DNA from: Molossus alvarezi
Lineage: Eukaryota > Chordata > Mammalia > Chiroptera > Molossidae
Direction of reading: 5' to 3'
DNA length: 64,000 nt
Assembly: GCA_037176705.1 (NCBI GenBank)
Contig: CM073889.1
Span: forward strand, 55,979,596 to 56,043,595
Shown: positions 1 to 12,407 of the stretch, piece after piece
Numbering within the stretch: position 1 is the stretch's first letter
Layout of the letters: each line of letters starts with the position of its first letter
Notes under the pieces: model-generated
What the model was told of the DNA's origin: nothing
Database searches by the model: none
Seen by the model: only the letters and a program-made list of their open reading frames with translations
Translations under genes and position numbers: made by a program

Positions 1-1224
1 ACAAAAAAAAAAAATCTCCCAAGATTAGGGACAAGATATCTATCATTTATCAAGAGAGAATGAAATAGGCAGGCAAGCAGGCAAATTTCCCAGGTGATCT
101 GATGTTACCACCAGCCTGGCATCTTTATCAGAACAGGAAGTATGGGAGATCCAGAAATGATAAGCCCTGAAGTCAGACCATATGTTCATTCAATAGCCAA
201 ATGAACATCAAAACTCTCCTTAGCACCCTGCAGAAATACGCCGGGGGGGGGGGGGGGGTGTTAATGATTATTAACAGGAACTTCTCATCTAGAATTTTAC
301 TGAGCTGTCCATCCACTATCAGTTACAACTGAGTAAATGCCAAATGTAAATTCTTAAAAACATAAAAAAGCTTTGTGAACTACCACCCTGCATTCCAACT
401 TCAAATGACAATGTGGCTATGAAACATATTGAGTCAAAGACCCAACTTACTTTATCCTTATTTTGCTTAAACCCCTACGTGTGCACGCACAGGGCAAGTA
501 TTTGTAGGAGAGGGAGGAGGTTTCAGAAAGGATGCAAGATATGACTCAATTTTACAGATCCCAAAGTCTTAGACTCCTTACCTTAGCAGCCTCGAGTCCC
601 AGCCTTCCTAGCAATTTGTGTTCATTTGATGTTAAAATCAAACAAGACTGCACCTCTTCATAGTTCCCAGTTAAGAAACAAACAAAAAAACCTCCCTGGA
701 GGCAATAAGACAGTCAACATACTCCACAGACTTGCTTTCATAGAAACTTCCCCCAAAATTAGTTTTTCTGTTTTAGTTTTGCTTGTTTATTTTTTAAATT
801 TGGGGGCCAAACGGGACTTTTTGTAACTTATTTAAATAAAACCTTGTTTGACAATTACTTATAACAAAGAAAAGGTAAGAAACAGGATGAGTAGAATGTC
901 AGAGAGAAATCAGAAATAAAAAACTTGGTGTCTACTTACCACACCTGACTCCTTTATAATTGCAGAAACTCAAGGCTATATACATTAAGAGACTTGTTCT
1001 CGGTTACTCGTCTAGTTATCAAAGAAACTTCCCCAAGCCCTCACCTAATTTCAAGGGAAACTGAGATCAAAAGAAAATTGATAAAAATAAATAAATAAGT
1101 AAAGCATACATTTTAAAAAAGACAATTGATGTCAACATTGAAAGGAAGAAAGGAGAAAGAGGGAGGAAAAAATATAGAGGGGTGAGAGAGGAAAGAGGAG
1201 AAGGAAGAGAAAGAGACAGCGGGA
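1..1224. other. Unique AT-rich DNA, no gene seen
   Basis: No coding frame of credible length and no repeat family that I recognise. It holds a guanine run at 243-258, short A-rich runs near 1085, and a purine-rich tract (GA/GGA) at about 1139-1230. The only open frame of note, 66 codons at 626, has low-complexity composition and no known motif. Confidence 0.6.
243..258 (+). repeat. Poly-G homopolymer run
   Basis: About 16-17 consecutive G residues after 'cgcc'. Such a run can form G-quadruplex-like structures and is prone to length error in sequencing. Confidence 0.9.
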
Positions 1225-1230
1225 GGAAGG
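1139..1230 (+). repeat. Polypurine (GA/GGA) low-complexity tract
   Basis: Roughly 90 bases almost wholly A and G, lying immediately upstream of the antisense Ves insertion at 1244. Confidence 0.8.
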
Positions 1231-1402
1231 GCCTACTATTTTTTATTTTTAATCCTCACCCGAGGACATTTTTCCATTTTTTGTTCAGATAGAGTGGGAG
1301 GGAGGGAGAGAGAAAAACATCCACGTGAAAGGGACACATCGAGTGGCTGCCTCCCTCACAATCCCAACCAGGACCAGGGACAAGGAAGGGCCTACTATTT
1401 TT
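1225..1402 (-). mobile_element. 5'-truncated Ves SINE (type A), with 19 bp TSD
   Basis: Antisense Ves tail ('aatcctcacccgaggac', then a GA-rich body) that stops at the 'gtccctggtcctggttggg' region, so the tRNA-like head is missing. The flanks carry a perfect 19 bp target-site duplication, ggaagggcctactattttt, at 1225-1243 and 1384-1402. The SINE itself is 1244-1383. The TSD shows L1-style insertion, and the truncation shows incomplete reverse transcription. Confidence 0.92.
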
Positions 1403-1939
1403 AAACACTGTTTTATAATACTCTTACTCAAGTTAAACAAGTTTGATATATTAAAATTAAGCAAGAAGCCCTGAATTATGGCAATAAATGTACGCTTTAC
1501 TCATTCTGATGTTCAAACATTCAATTTTCTTGAACTAGAGCTCTTGGGTCCTTTCAGATGTGGAACAGTCTAAGCGTAGAGAGCTGTACCTGTGGTGGGT
1601 GTAGGCTCCTGGCTGCCCACCAACAACTCTAAGACCCCAGCTGCTTCCTCCTACAGGTGGGCTTCTGAGTAGGCAGGAAAAGTTTTCGGCAGATCTTATT
1701 CCATCTGACTCCTGACCAGCCAAGAACAGTGCAGTGGCACATGGTATCCCAATCCCAGTTCTGTACTTCTGTGCCTGTTTTCTCATCTGTTACAGACAAA
1801 ATACTGTAACACAGTGAAATGCTCTGCCTCTCAGACTCCATCTTGTTCAAACCTGCCTTCTTCTCATGGCCTTCAAGTTAATAGCTTCTTGTATATAGAC
1901 ATCATTAGAGAAATTCTGCTTGCAGCTTGAATTATACAA
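1403..1939. other. Unique sequence with possible MIR trace
   Basis: No supported gene. 'cttctgtgcctgttttctc' and the following bases near 1760-1800 resemble the 3' core of a sense MIR, but the match is short. Antisense frames of 73-83 codons at 1535-1850 overlap each other and lack known motifs. Confidence 0.4.
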
Positions 1940-2228
1940 AAACAGCCCCTTAAATATAATGAACATAACAGTCTGAGGAATGGAGTAGTCCCAGAGATGT
2001 GGAAGTGGGGTACAGACTGACAATCCCCAGAAGAGGGGGTGGTGGGGGAGAGATAAACCACAGAACTTATATACATGTATGCATGAACAATGGACATGGA
2101 CAACAAAGCTGAGGATGGCAGGGAGGGAGAGGGAGGGGAGATCAGTGGGAGAAAAAGGAGCAATATCTGTAACAAAAATAAATAAATAAACAAACAAACA
2201 AATAAATAAATAAATAAACAGCCCCTTA
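1940..2228 (+). mobile_element. 5'-truncated L1 3' end with 13 bp TSD
   Basis: Starts in the L1 3' UTR ('aatgaacataacagtctgag', then the G-rich 'agaagagggggtggtggggg' stretch) and ends with 'tgtaacaaaaataaataaat', the 3' end shared by the bat-lineage L1s in this window. The TSD aaacagcccctta is at 1940-1952 and 2216-2228. The tail is an (AAAT/AAAC)n microsatellite at about 2175-2215. Only the last 260 bases of L1 were copied. Confidence 0.92.
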
Positions 2229-2280
2229 GTAGAAGGTGACTCTTCTGAGGAGATAAGGGAAGTATGTACAAAAATAATGA

Positions 2281-2640
2281 TTGTTTAGCAAAGATTTACA
2301 GGAACCTCATGACTGGACTCACATCAACTAGAGTCAACAGACTAAGAACAAAGAAGTTTCACATTCTTCCTCGGACCCCTGCTGGCACCCAGATGGCTGT
2401 GGTCATCAATCACCTCTTGCCCCTCCCATTTCCCTTTCCCTTGACATAAAAGAAGGCTGAATTCTGTACTTTCTTTCTTAAAATAGATTTGAAGTACCAC
2501 TAAGTCTCCTATCTTCTCAGTTGGTAACTTCTTGATCAATAAACCTCTCTTTATTCCAAACTCTGACATTTTGAGTTTTGGAGCAATGGGCACATAAACT
2601 TTGGTCCAGTAAAAATATCACCCATCTTACATGAGGATCA
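2281..2640 (+). mobile_element. LTR-like segment, possible solo LTR of an endogenous retrovirus
   Basis: Shows an LTR-like order: a TATA-like 'cataaaag' at 2455-2462, then AATAAA at 2538-2543 about 80 bases downstream, then a T-rich stretch and 'gagttttggagcaatgggca'. This spacing is typical of gammaretrovirus-type LTRs. No flanking TSD, gag/pol/env sequence or exact TG...CA ends could be fixed, so boundaries are approximate and the assignment is tentative. Could also be an unrelated old repeat. Confidence 0.4.
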
Positions 2641-3432
2641 GAAATAACATGTTAAAGAACTAATTTTACCTCTGTCCCTCCTCTTCCCTAAAAGAAAGTA
2701 CCAACAACAACTCCATGTTACACAACTGTTTCTACGTCATACCCTCATCATCTTTTTTCAGGTATGTTCAGTTTTCAAAATAGCTCTGTGTTCTGTACAT
2801 ATGCAGACAGAAATGACATGTGTACTCCAAATCAAGTGAACTCCCACAGCACAGATGAAACATTTCCCATCACCCCTTCTTCTACAGCTGCATTCAAAAC
2901 ATGCCTGATAAAGAGAGGAATATTTTTCTAAGTTAATGGCAGGTTAAATACCTCCAAGCAAGCCAATCACAATGAGGAACTTTGGCCTCCTCCAGGGTTT
3001 ATAAATACTACCAGAAGGCCAAAAAGAAAAGATGCTGCCTAGAGTCAATGAACCTAAGCTCTCAAACAATCCCCTCCCAGAAAAGTATTCCAGAATGTCT
3101 CACACAATCTAGCTACATCACTCACAGTTTCATATTCCTTATAAGAACACAAGACACTAAACTAAATACCAGAGTGATTTATGGTCTTGATTTATCCCTA
3201 CATCATTAAAACGAGTTCTGAAAATAAGTATTACACTGAATTATAAAATACTCCGAGTCATTATGTTAACTTGGAAAAAGAGGACAAAGACATGATCCAA
3301 AGGGGTAGGTACACTTGGGACACCCCACTCCCAAAATGCTGCCCTGTCAATAATAATTTACAAAAAGAATAGTTTTTAAAGGACATATAAATGTAATGTA
3401 CCACCGAATTCCTCAGCAGGCAGAGCCTCTTT
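2641..3432. other. Unique sequence, no gene seen
   Basis: A 75-codon open frame at 2982 shows no recognisable motif. I see no repeat or RNA gene here. Confidence 0.5.
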
Positions 3433-3674
3433 CTTTTTTTTTAAATCCTCACCCAAGGATATTCTTCAGATAGAGTGAAAGGAAGGAAGGGAAGAAGAGA
3501 GAGAGGGAAACATGGATGTGAGAGAAACACATCAATTCGTTGCTTCCCATATGATCCCAACCAGGACAGGGGATCGAACCGCAACTGAGGTACGTGCCCT
3601 CGACCAGAATCGAACCCACAACTCTTTGGTCCACAGGCTGATGCTCTAACTGCTGAGTCAAACCAGCCAGGGCA
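3430..3674 (-). mobile_element. Ves SINE (type A), antisense, near full length
   Basis: Reads tail to head on the plus strand: T-run, 'aatcctcacccaaggat', a GA-rich body, then the head complement ending 'aaccagccagggc'. Imperfect flanking repeats (agagcctctt / agagtctctt) are a probable TSD. The head contains A-box and B-box-like pol III promoter motifs on the minus strand. Confidence 0.9.
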
Positions 3675-4883
3675 AAGAGTCTCTTGAACTTATCTAGCTC
3701 ATCTCCCAACTCCAGGAAAACCCTCCTCACAAGACAGTTATCCCAGTCATGCAAGTTAAGCCAGGTCTATAGGATGAGGATTCAGAATAAATTAGGTAAA
3801 AGAATAAATCTTTGAAAAAGCAAGTGTTTCCTAAATATGGAAGCAGATGCTCAACCTTCTTTAGCATTAGTAAATGTGGGAGAGACTGATGGCAACCTAA
3901 GTGGTCTAATAAAATGTTTACAAAGGCAAAGGATCCTTACACACAAATGAGATCAGCAGACCTCCTGCTGGAGTCTGGGAACCAATTTATTAGGCAGATT
4001 TGACTGTGCTGGCTTTAACTGTGCTGCTGGATGGCATCCTCACCTCCTCACTGAGCTCAGCAATATCTCCCTCCCTGCATTGACAAGCTGGTGAGCTGCA
4101 CTGCAGAAGGTGCTCCGGTGGCCGCCTCCCCACAGGGAAAGGGACTGGCCAGATTCATCTGAGCCCCTGAGCTCTGGCTGAGAAAAGGCAAGGACCAATA
4201 AATTCTGGATGAACAGGTAAGTGCGCAAACTAATGAGAAAAATCAATAAATGACTAAACAGATGGATAAATGAAGGGAGAAAGGATCGCTATCCTTCATC
4301 TTAATTTTAACTCATTCCTTCAACTAACACTTCTTGAACACATACTGTATATTAAGTTATACAGAATTAACAAACAATGAACCTATCTGCCTAATAATCT
4401 ATAACTTTGAATTGAAATAAATTTTCCAGGGGAAGCCAATAATGAACCAGATAAAAGTACCTAATGACAACAACAGTATGATAGCTGTGGCTCCTTTATT
4501 TTCACTATCGTCCAAATAAATACACCTTTTACAGTTCAGTTTTCATCTAATATCTGGTCAGGCAAAATCCACAGCATGGAAATGTCTTCCTCATACACAG
4601 AATGTTCAGCATACTTAAAATGTACCTAGAGGGAAGGGGCCAGCAACTCACCTCCCACTTGTGCAAGTACACTTCTAACATGTACATGGCAGTGGAAATG
4701 CTCCCTTGGAGGGGTGGCAGACAGTAATTTATTCTTTAACAACCAATAATGACTCTCCAGAGCAACTTCACAAGGCCACCTGAGTACAACTCTGTTAGAC
4801 ACCATGACAAATAGAAAAAAACCTGACAGTGTCCTGCCCTGCCTGGCTCACATAAGAAGAAATAGGGGAATACCAAAGCTTAT
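3675..4883. other. Unique sequence, no gene seen
   Basis: No supported coding region. A phrase near 4310-4350 ('cattccttcaactaac', then 'ttcttgaacacatac') resembles the antisense end of an old MIR/L2, but is too short to call. Confidence 0.45.
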
Positions 4884-5286
4884 GGTAATTCTTTTTGTTT
4901 GTTTAATTTATTGATTTTTGAAAGAGAAACATCAGTTTGTTGTTCCACTTATTTTTGCATTCATTGGTTCATTCTTTTGTTGTTGTTGTTGTTAATCCTC
5001 ATGTTAGAGTATTTTTTTTCATTTTTTTTTATTATTTATTTTTTATTGTTGAAAGTAATACGATGTCCCCTTTTTTCCCCCACTGTCTCCCTCCTTCCCA
5101 CTCCCACCGCCTCCTGCTTTCCCCAATCTAATGTCTGTGTCCACTGGTTGTGTCTATATGTATATAAGTTCTTTGGTTTATCTCTTCCCACCTCTCCCAC
5201 CCCCATCCCTCTGAAATTTGTTAATCTGATCCATACTTCCATAACTCTGAATCTCTTTTGGTCGACAGCTTATACTGGTCATCGTG

Positions 5287-6529
5287 TCCCACAAATAAGT
5301 GAGATCATGTAGTATTTCTCTTTCTCTGACTGGCCTATTTCGCTTAGCATGACACTCTCCAGGTCCCTAAATATAGTCTCAAAGGATAAGAGATCTTTCT
5401 TACAGCTGCATAGTGTTTCACTGTGTATATGTACCACAGTTTTTTACCCACTAACCTACTGATGGGCACTTGGGCTGTTTCAAGATATTAGATATTCTGA
5501 ATAGCACTACTATAAACATAGGGGTGCATATATTTTCTGATTGGTGTTTCAGGATTTTTAGGATATATTACAAAAAGTGAGATTACTGGGTTAAATAGCA
5601 GTTCCATTTTTAATTTATTAAAGAAACACCATATTGTTTTGCATAGTGGCTGCACCAGTCTTCATTCCCACCAACAGTGTATAGAATATCCTTTCCTACA
5701 CATCCTCGCCAGCACTTGTTTGAGGATTTGTTTATGGCCACCATTCTCGCAGGTGTGAGGTGATATCTCAAAGTCATTTTAATTTGCATCTCTCTGATGA
5801 TTAGAGATGCTGAGCATTTTTTCATAGGTCTCCTGGCCATTTGTATGTCCTGTTTGAAGGTCTGCTGGTCATCTTTTAATTGGATTGTTTATCTCCCTTT
5901 TGTTCAGTTGTATGAGTACTCTATATATTTTGAATATTAATGCCTTATCCAATGTATCATTGGAAAATATGTTCTCCCACAGCGTGGGTTCCCTATTCAT
6001 TTTGATGCTGCTTTCTTCTGCTGCATGCACAAGCTTTTTGGTTTGATGTAGACCCATTATTAATTTTTTTTCTTTGTTTCTCTTGCCCTAGATGAGAAAA
6101 TTCTGCTATGTGTAACGTCTGAGATTTTTCTGTCTACATTTTCTTCTAAAATTTTTATGGTTTCATGACTTACATTTAAATCTTTCATCTGTTTTGAGTT
6201 TATTCTTGACTATGGTATAATTTGGTCTTTTTTTTCTTTTGCATATAGCTGTCCAGTTGTCCCAACACCATTTATTGATGACAATCTCTTTTCTCCATTG
6301 TGTGCTCTTGCCTCTTATGTCGAATATTAATTGTATATATTGTCTTGGGTCAACGTCTAAGTTTTCATTTCTGTTCCACTGATCTATATGCCTGTTCATG
6401 TGCAAGTACCAGACTGTTTTGATTCTGATGGCTTTGTAACATAGTTTCATATCTGGTATTGTGATTCCTCTGACTTTGTTCTTATTTTTCAAAATTGCTG
6501 TGTCAATTCCGAGTCTTTTATGGTTCCAT
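5287..6529 (-). pseudogene. L1 ORF2 remnant (3' part) of the antisense L1
   Basis: Carries the C-terminal third of ORF2. Minus-strand fragments include 'DVDPRQYIQLIFDIRGKSTQ' (from 6492) and the CWRGC cysteine motif region (near 5700). The coding end lies near 5287, followed by the 3' UTR. It is colinear with the 12408-14857 piece, which shows that the intervening 5.9 kb L1 is a later insertion. Confidence 0.8.
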
Positions 6530-7364
6530 ATAAACTACTACAGTAGAGTAATCTAAAAATGGCGGAAAAGTGAATGGAAGCTACACAGACCATTTCCCAG
6601 GACCAAACTGAATTACACCTAAAATAAAGACAAATCCTCAGGAAAAAGCAACAGAAAGCAGCTTGCAAGGACTATATAACCAGGGACGCTGAATCGATCC
6701 AGGTAGGCTTGCAGAGGCGCAAGAGGGGGACTGGGAGCCTGTAGAGAGCAGTGGTCTTAGTTGTGAGCAGTGCCCATGGGGTTACACTCCAAAGTGGCTC
6801 CACAGCCAGAATAGGGACAGAGCACTAAAATAGCCACAGCCACTCATCTTGGGCTCTGGCAGAGGGAAGGTGCACTGGACTGGAACGGTGTGGGGACACT
6901 CGGGATTTGGAGGGCACTCAGAGCTTTTGCTGAGTTGCAGCCATGCAGAAGAGTGGCCATCTTATTCCTGCCCAGGGCTCTGGGGAGAGGCAGAGGCCAA
7001 TCCCTCCGCGATTCAACCCCACCCTGTGGGCCACTGAAATGCAACTTGAGGCTCATTAACAACTAGCATCTGCCCCACCTATGGGAAATCCCCTTACACT
7101 GAACACCGGAGGGAGTTTTTCAGTCAACTGGGAACCCAAGGCTCTTCAAGTAACCATGACTAATAGCTTCCAGGCAAAAAGCTAGAGAATAACTGAACCA
7201 TTACTGTGCTTGCAACTGTACCCAAGAAAGTATGAATTGACAGTGGTGTTTAATGTGGCTCCTCCCACATTCATCCAAACCCAGTAAAAGGAGCCACAAA
7301 CAGCAAAACACCAATATGCACAGGAAAATATTGGCAGGCTGCAAAGACCACTGAAATAGCCAAA

Positions 7365-8278
7365 ATGGTGAAACAAAGAAACAAATGCCAAATGAAAGAA
7401 CAAGAGACCTCTACCGAAGATGAGATAAATGAAGTGCAGTTAGGCGAGTTAACAGAGCTAGAATTCAGAGCAATGATCTTGAGGTAGCTCAACAGCATGA
7501 GTAAGGACATCAACACCATGAGTAAAAACATAGAAACATTGAAAATCAACCAACTGAAAATTAAAAACCACCAACAAGAAATGAAGAATGACATAGCAGA
7601 AATAAAGAACACATTGGAAGGTCTAAACAGCAGAGTAGAGGAAGCTGAGGACCGGATCAGTGCATTAGAAGACAGGGTAGACAAAATCAACCAATCAGAT
7701 AATCAAAATAAAAAACAATTCAAAAACAAAAAGACAGCCTCACAGAACTGTGGGACAACTGAAAACATAATAATATTCGCATCATAAAAGTCCACAAAGA
7801 AGAAGAAAATGAGCAAGGGTTAGAGAATACATTTGAAGAAATAGTGACAGAAAACTTCGCTAATCTGGTGAAGGAAGAAGGCATTCAAGTTCAAGAAGCA
7901 TAGAGAGCCCCAACTAAGAACCCAAACAGGCCCAAACCAAGACACATAGTACTTAAAATTCCAAAAATTAAAGACAAAGAGAGAATCCTAAAAGCAGCAA
8001 GAGATAAGCAACAGGTTACCTACAAAGAAACCCCCATGAGGTGAGGCTCTCAGCTGACATCTGAACAGAAACACTACAGGCCAGACGGGAATGACACAAA
8101 GTAATCAAGGTCATGAAACACAAGGATCTAAATCCAAGACTACTCTACCCAGCAAGGCTATCACTCAAAATGGAAGGTCAAATAAAGAGCTTCCCAGACA
8201 AAACAAAACAAAAAAAGGCTAAGGGAATACATTAGCACCAAACCAGCACTGCAAGAAATGTTAAAAGGACTGCTGTAA
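7365..8278 (+). pseudogene. L1 ORF1 remnant of the sense L1
   Basis: Starts ATG GTG AAA CAA AGA at 7365 and keeps that frame through a coiled-coil stretch ('KNTLEGLNSRVEEAEDRISA' near 7605) to a stop at 7785. There is an in-frame TAG at 7485, and the reading then shifts near 7720. The RNA-recognition and C-terminal parts follow in another frame ('KDKERILKAARDK' near 7975) and end in TAA at 8276-8278. Length agrees with L1 ORF1 (about 300 codons). At least two disabling changes plus a stop near 7902. Confidence 0.85.
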
Positions 8279-8319
8279 TTAGTAGAATATAAAGAAAAAT
8301 ATAACCACACTAAACAAAA

Positions 8320-11300
8320 ATGGCAATAAATAAGTACATGTCAATAATCACATTAAATGTAAATGGATTGAATGCTCCAATAAAAAGACACAGAGTAGGT
8401 GACTGGATAAGAAAACATGACTTATATATATGTTGTTTACAAGAGTCCCACCTCACAACAAAATATTCATATAGGTTGAAACTGAAGGGATGAAAAAAAT
8501 CTTCAAAGCAAAGAGAAAGGGAAAAAAAGCTAAAGTAGCAATACTCATATCTGATAAAATATCTTTCAAAATGAAGGCCATAACTAGAGTCAAAGAAGGC
8601 CACTACATAATATTGAAAAAAATCTATCTAACAGGAACATATAACCTTGGTAAACATATATGCACCAAACATACAAGTACCAAAATATATTAAAAATCTT
8701 CTGGAGGATTTCAAGGGAGAAATCGACACATTACAATCATAGCAGGGGACTTCAACACCCTGCTGACATCACTAAAATTAGCAAGGAAACAGAGACTCTA
8801 AATAAAGCAAAATGCCAAATGAATCTAATAGATATCTACAGAAAATTACACCCCAAAACTACAGCAGTCACATTCTTCTCAAGTGCACATTGGATATTCT
8901 CTAACATAGACCACGTTAGGGCACAAATTTAGTCTCCACAAGTTCAAGAAGATTGAAATCTTATCAAGCATCATCTCAGATCACAATGACATGAAACTAG
9001 ACATCAATTACAACAAGAACATGCAAAGACATTGGAAAACATGGAGGCTAAATAGCATGTTATTAAACAATGAATGGTTACTGAGGAGAACAAGTAAGAA
9101 ATTAAAAACGTCCTGGAAACCAATGAAAATGAACGCACAACAACACAAAATCGATGGGATGCAGCGAAACCAGTTCTGAGACGAAAGTTCATAGCACTAC
9201 AGGCCTACCTCAAAAAACAAGAAAAATTTCTAATAGACTATCTAACCTCATAACGTAAAGAACTAGAAAGAAAACAAAAAGAAAACCACAAAGCAAGTAG
9301 AAGGAAGAAAATAATAAAGATCAGAGTAGAAATAAATGACATAGAGACCAAAAAAACAATGCAAAGGATCAAGGAAACAAAGAGCTGGTTTTTCGAAAAG
9401 AAAAACAAGATTGATGAACCCTTAGCTAGACTCACCAAGAAACAAAGAGAGAACACAAATACACAAAATCAAAAATTAAAGCAGAAAAGTAACAACTGAC
9501 ACCACCGAAATAAAAAGGACTGGTTAACGAATATTATGAACAATTATACGGCAACAAATTCGACAATCTAAGCAAAATGGACAAATTTGTAGAAACACAC
9601 AGTCTCCCAAAACTGGACGAGGAAGAGACAGAAAACTTAAAAAGACCAATAACAACTAAGGAAACTGAAGAGGTAATCAAGACTCTCCCAGCAAACAAAA
9701 GCCTGGGTCCGAATGGCTTCAAGGGGACTGTAACAGAACATTCAAAAAAGAACTATATATATTGTTTACAAGACTAAACAACCCATTCTCCTAAAACTAT
9801 TGCAAAAAAACTCAAGAAGAAGGAAGACTTCTGAACTTGTTTTATGAGGCCAGCATGATTCTAATTCCAAAATCACAAAAAAAAACACCACAAAGAAAGA
9901 AAACTACAGGCCAATAACCCTGATGAACATAGATGCCAAAATCCTGAACAAAATACTAGCAAAACAGATCCATAAATACATCAAAAAAATTATTCACCAT
10001 GACCCGGTGGGATTCATCCCAGGGATGCAAGGCTGGTACAATATTCACCAATGAAGAAATATGATACACTAAATAAATAAAATGAAGAATAAAAACCTCA
10101 TAATCATATTAATGGATGCTGAAAAAGATTTGACAAAATCCAGCATCCATTTCTGCTAAAAATGCTCAGCAATATGGAAATAGAGGGATCATATTTTGAA
10201 ATAATAAAGGCCATATATGAAAGACCTACAGCCAACATCATCCTCAATGTGCAAATATTAAAAGCATTTCTCTTAAGAACAGGAACAAGACAGGAATGCC
10301 CACTTTCGCCACTCTTATTTAACATAGTACTGGAAGTCTCAGCCGCAGCAATCAGACGTGAAATAAAAATAAAAGGGATCCAAATTGAAAAGGAGGAAGT
10401 GAAACTGTCATTATTTGCAGATGACTGATATTGCACATAGAAAACCGTAAAGATTCCATCAAAAACCTATTAGACTTAATAAATGAATTTGTCAAAGTAG
10501 CAAGATACAAAATTAACGTCAAAAAATCAATGGCATTCTTAGACACCAATGATGAAGTCACAGAAAGAGAAACAGAAAAAACAATCCCATTTACCATTGT
10601 GGAAAAAGAATAAAGATACCTACGAATAAACTTTACCAAAGAAGTAAAGAACCTCTATGCAGAAAACTACAGGATATTGACAAAAGACATAGAGGAAGAT
10701 ATAAAAAACTGGAAGCACATGCCTTGTTCATAAATTGAAAGAATTAACATCATTAAAATGTCTATATTACCCAAAGCAATCGATAGATTCAATACAATCC
10801 TCATCAAAATACCAACGACATATTTCACAGAACTAGAACAAAAACTTCAAAAGTTCATATGGAACCAAAAAAAGACCCCGAATAGCCTCGCAATCTTGAA
10901 AATAAAAGGACAAAGTAGGTGGGATCACAATACCAGATATCAGGTTATACTACAAAGCTACTGTTATTAAAACAGCCTGATACTGGCATAAGAACAGGCA
11001 TATAGACCAATGGAACAGAACAGAGAACCTAGAAATGAACCCAAGACATTACGCTCAATTAATATTTGATGATGGAGGCAAGAGCATACAATGGAATAAA
11101 GACAGTGTCTTTAATAAATGGTGTTGGGAAAATTGGACAGCTACATGCAAAAAAATGAAACTAGACCATCAACTTACACCATACACAAGAATAAACTCAA
11201 AATGGATAAAATACTTCAATGTGACTCATGCATCCATAAAAATCCTAGAAGAAAATGTAGGCAACAAAATTTCAGACATCATACTCAGCAGAATTTTCAC

Positions 11301-12131
11301 TGATACATCACCTAAGGCAACAGAAATAAAGGAAAAAATGAACACATGGAACTACAGCAAACTAAAAAGCTTCTGCACAGCAAAAGAGACAACCATCACA
11401 ATGGAAAGGCAAACCAATGTATGAGAGAACATCATTGCCAATGATACATCAGATAAGGGGTTAATTTCCAAAATATATAGAGTACTCACACAACTCAACA
11501 AAAGAAAGGCACAGAACCCAGTTAAAAAATGGGCAGAGGAGCTGAACAGACACCTCTCCAAACAGGACATACAAATGACTAAGAGACACATGAAGAAATG
11601 CTCATCATTACTAATCATCGGAGAGATGCAAATTAAAACAACAATGAGGTATCACCCCAAACCTGTCAGAATGGCCGCCATCAACAAATCATCAAACAAC
11701 AAGTGTTGGCGAGGGTGTGGAGAAAAGGGGACTCTGGTATACTGCTGGTGGGAATGCAGACTGGTGCTGCCACCATGGAAAACAATATCATGTTACCTCA
11801 AAAAATTAAAAATTGAATTTTCATTTGACCCACTTCTACGAATATACCCTAAGAAGCCTGAAACACCAATCAGAAAGAATATATGTACCCCCATGTCCAT
11901 AGCAGCACTATTTACAATAGCTAAGATCTGGAAACAGCACAAGTGTCCATCAGTAGACGAATGGATAAAAAAGCTGTGGTACACGTACACAATGGAGTAC
12001 TATGCAGCTGTAAGAAAGATCTCTTATCCTTTGAGATGACATGGAGGGACCTGGAAAGTATTATCCTAAGTGAAACAAGCCAAGCAGAAAAAGACAAATA
12101 CCACAAGATCTGACTTATTTGTGGAATATAA
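8320..12131 (+). pseudogene. L1 ORF2 remnant of the sense L1 (endonuclease and reverse transcriptase)
   Basis: ORF2p is the L1 endonuclease/reverse transcriptase. The start ATG at 8320 gives MAINKYMSIITLNVNGLNA, the usual ORF2 N-terminus. The RT active-site motif reads 'SLFADD' at 10411-10428 and is followed at once by a stop. The C-terminal cysteine motif '[18 protein letters not shown]' lies at 11703-11756, inside the longest open piece (154 codons, 11575-12039). The frame ends at TAA 12129-12131. About 3.8 kb, the normal ORF2 length, but with many stops and frameshifts. Confidence 0.87.
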
Positions 12132-12407
12132 TGAACATAACAGTCTGAGGAATAGGGTAGACCCAGAAACATGGAAGTAAGGTACAGACTGACAACCCTC
12201 AGAAGAGGGGGTAGTGGTGGGAGGGAAGAGGTAAACCACAGAACTTATATGCATGTATGCATAACCAATGAACATGGACAACAAAGCCAGGGACGAGGTA
12301 AGGGGTGTGTGGAGCAGAGTGTCAATGGGGAAAAAAGGAGAAACATCTGTAACAAAAATAAAATAATAAACGATAAAATAAAATTAAAATTAAAAAATAA
12401 ACTACTA

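Larger units (their letters stand above)
6530..12407 (+). mobile_element. Full-length sense L1 with 11 bp TSD
   Basis: L1 body 6541-12396, flanked by the perfect TSD ataaactacta at 6530-6540 and 12397-12407. In order: 5' UTR 6541-7364 (starting 'cagtagagtaatctaaaaatggcgg' at the usual L1 5' end), ORF1 7365-8278, ORF2 8320-12131, short 3' UTR, and an A-rich tail. It landed in the ORF2 of the antisense L1. All frames are interrupted, so the copy is dead, but its boundaries are clean. Confidence 0.93.
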
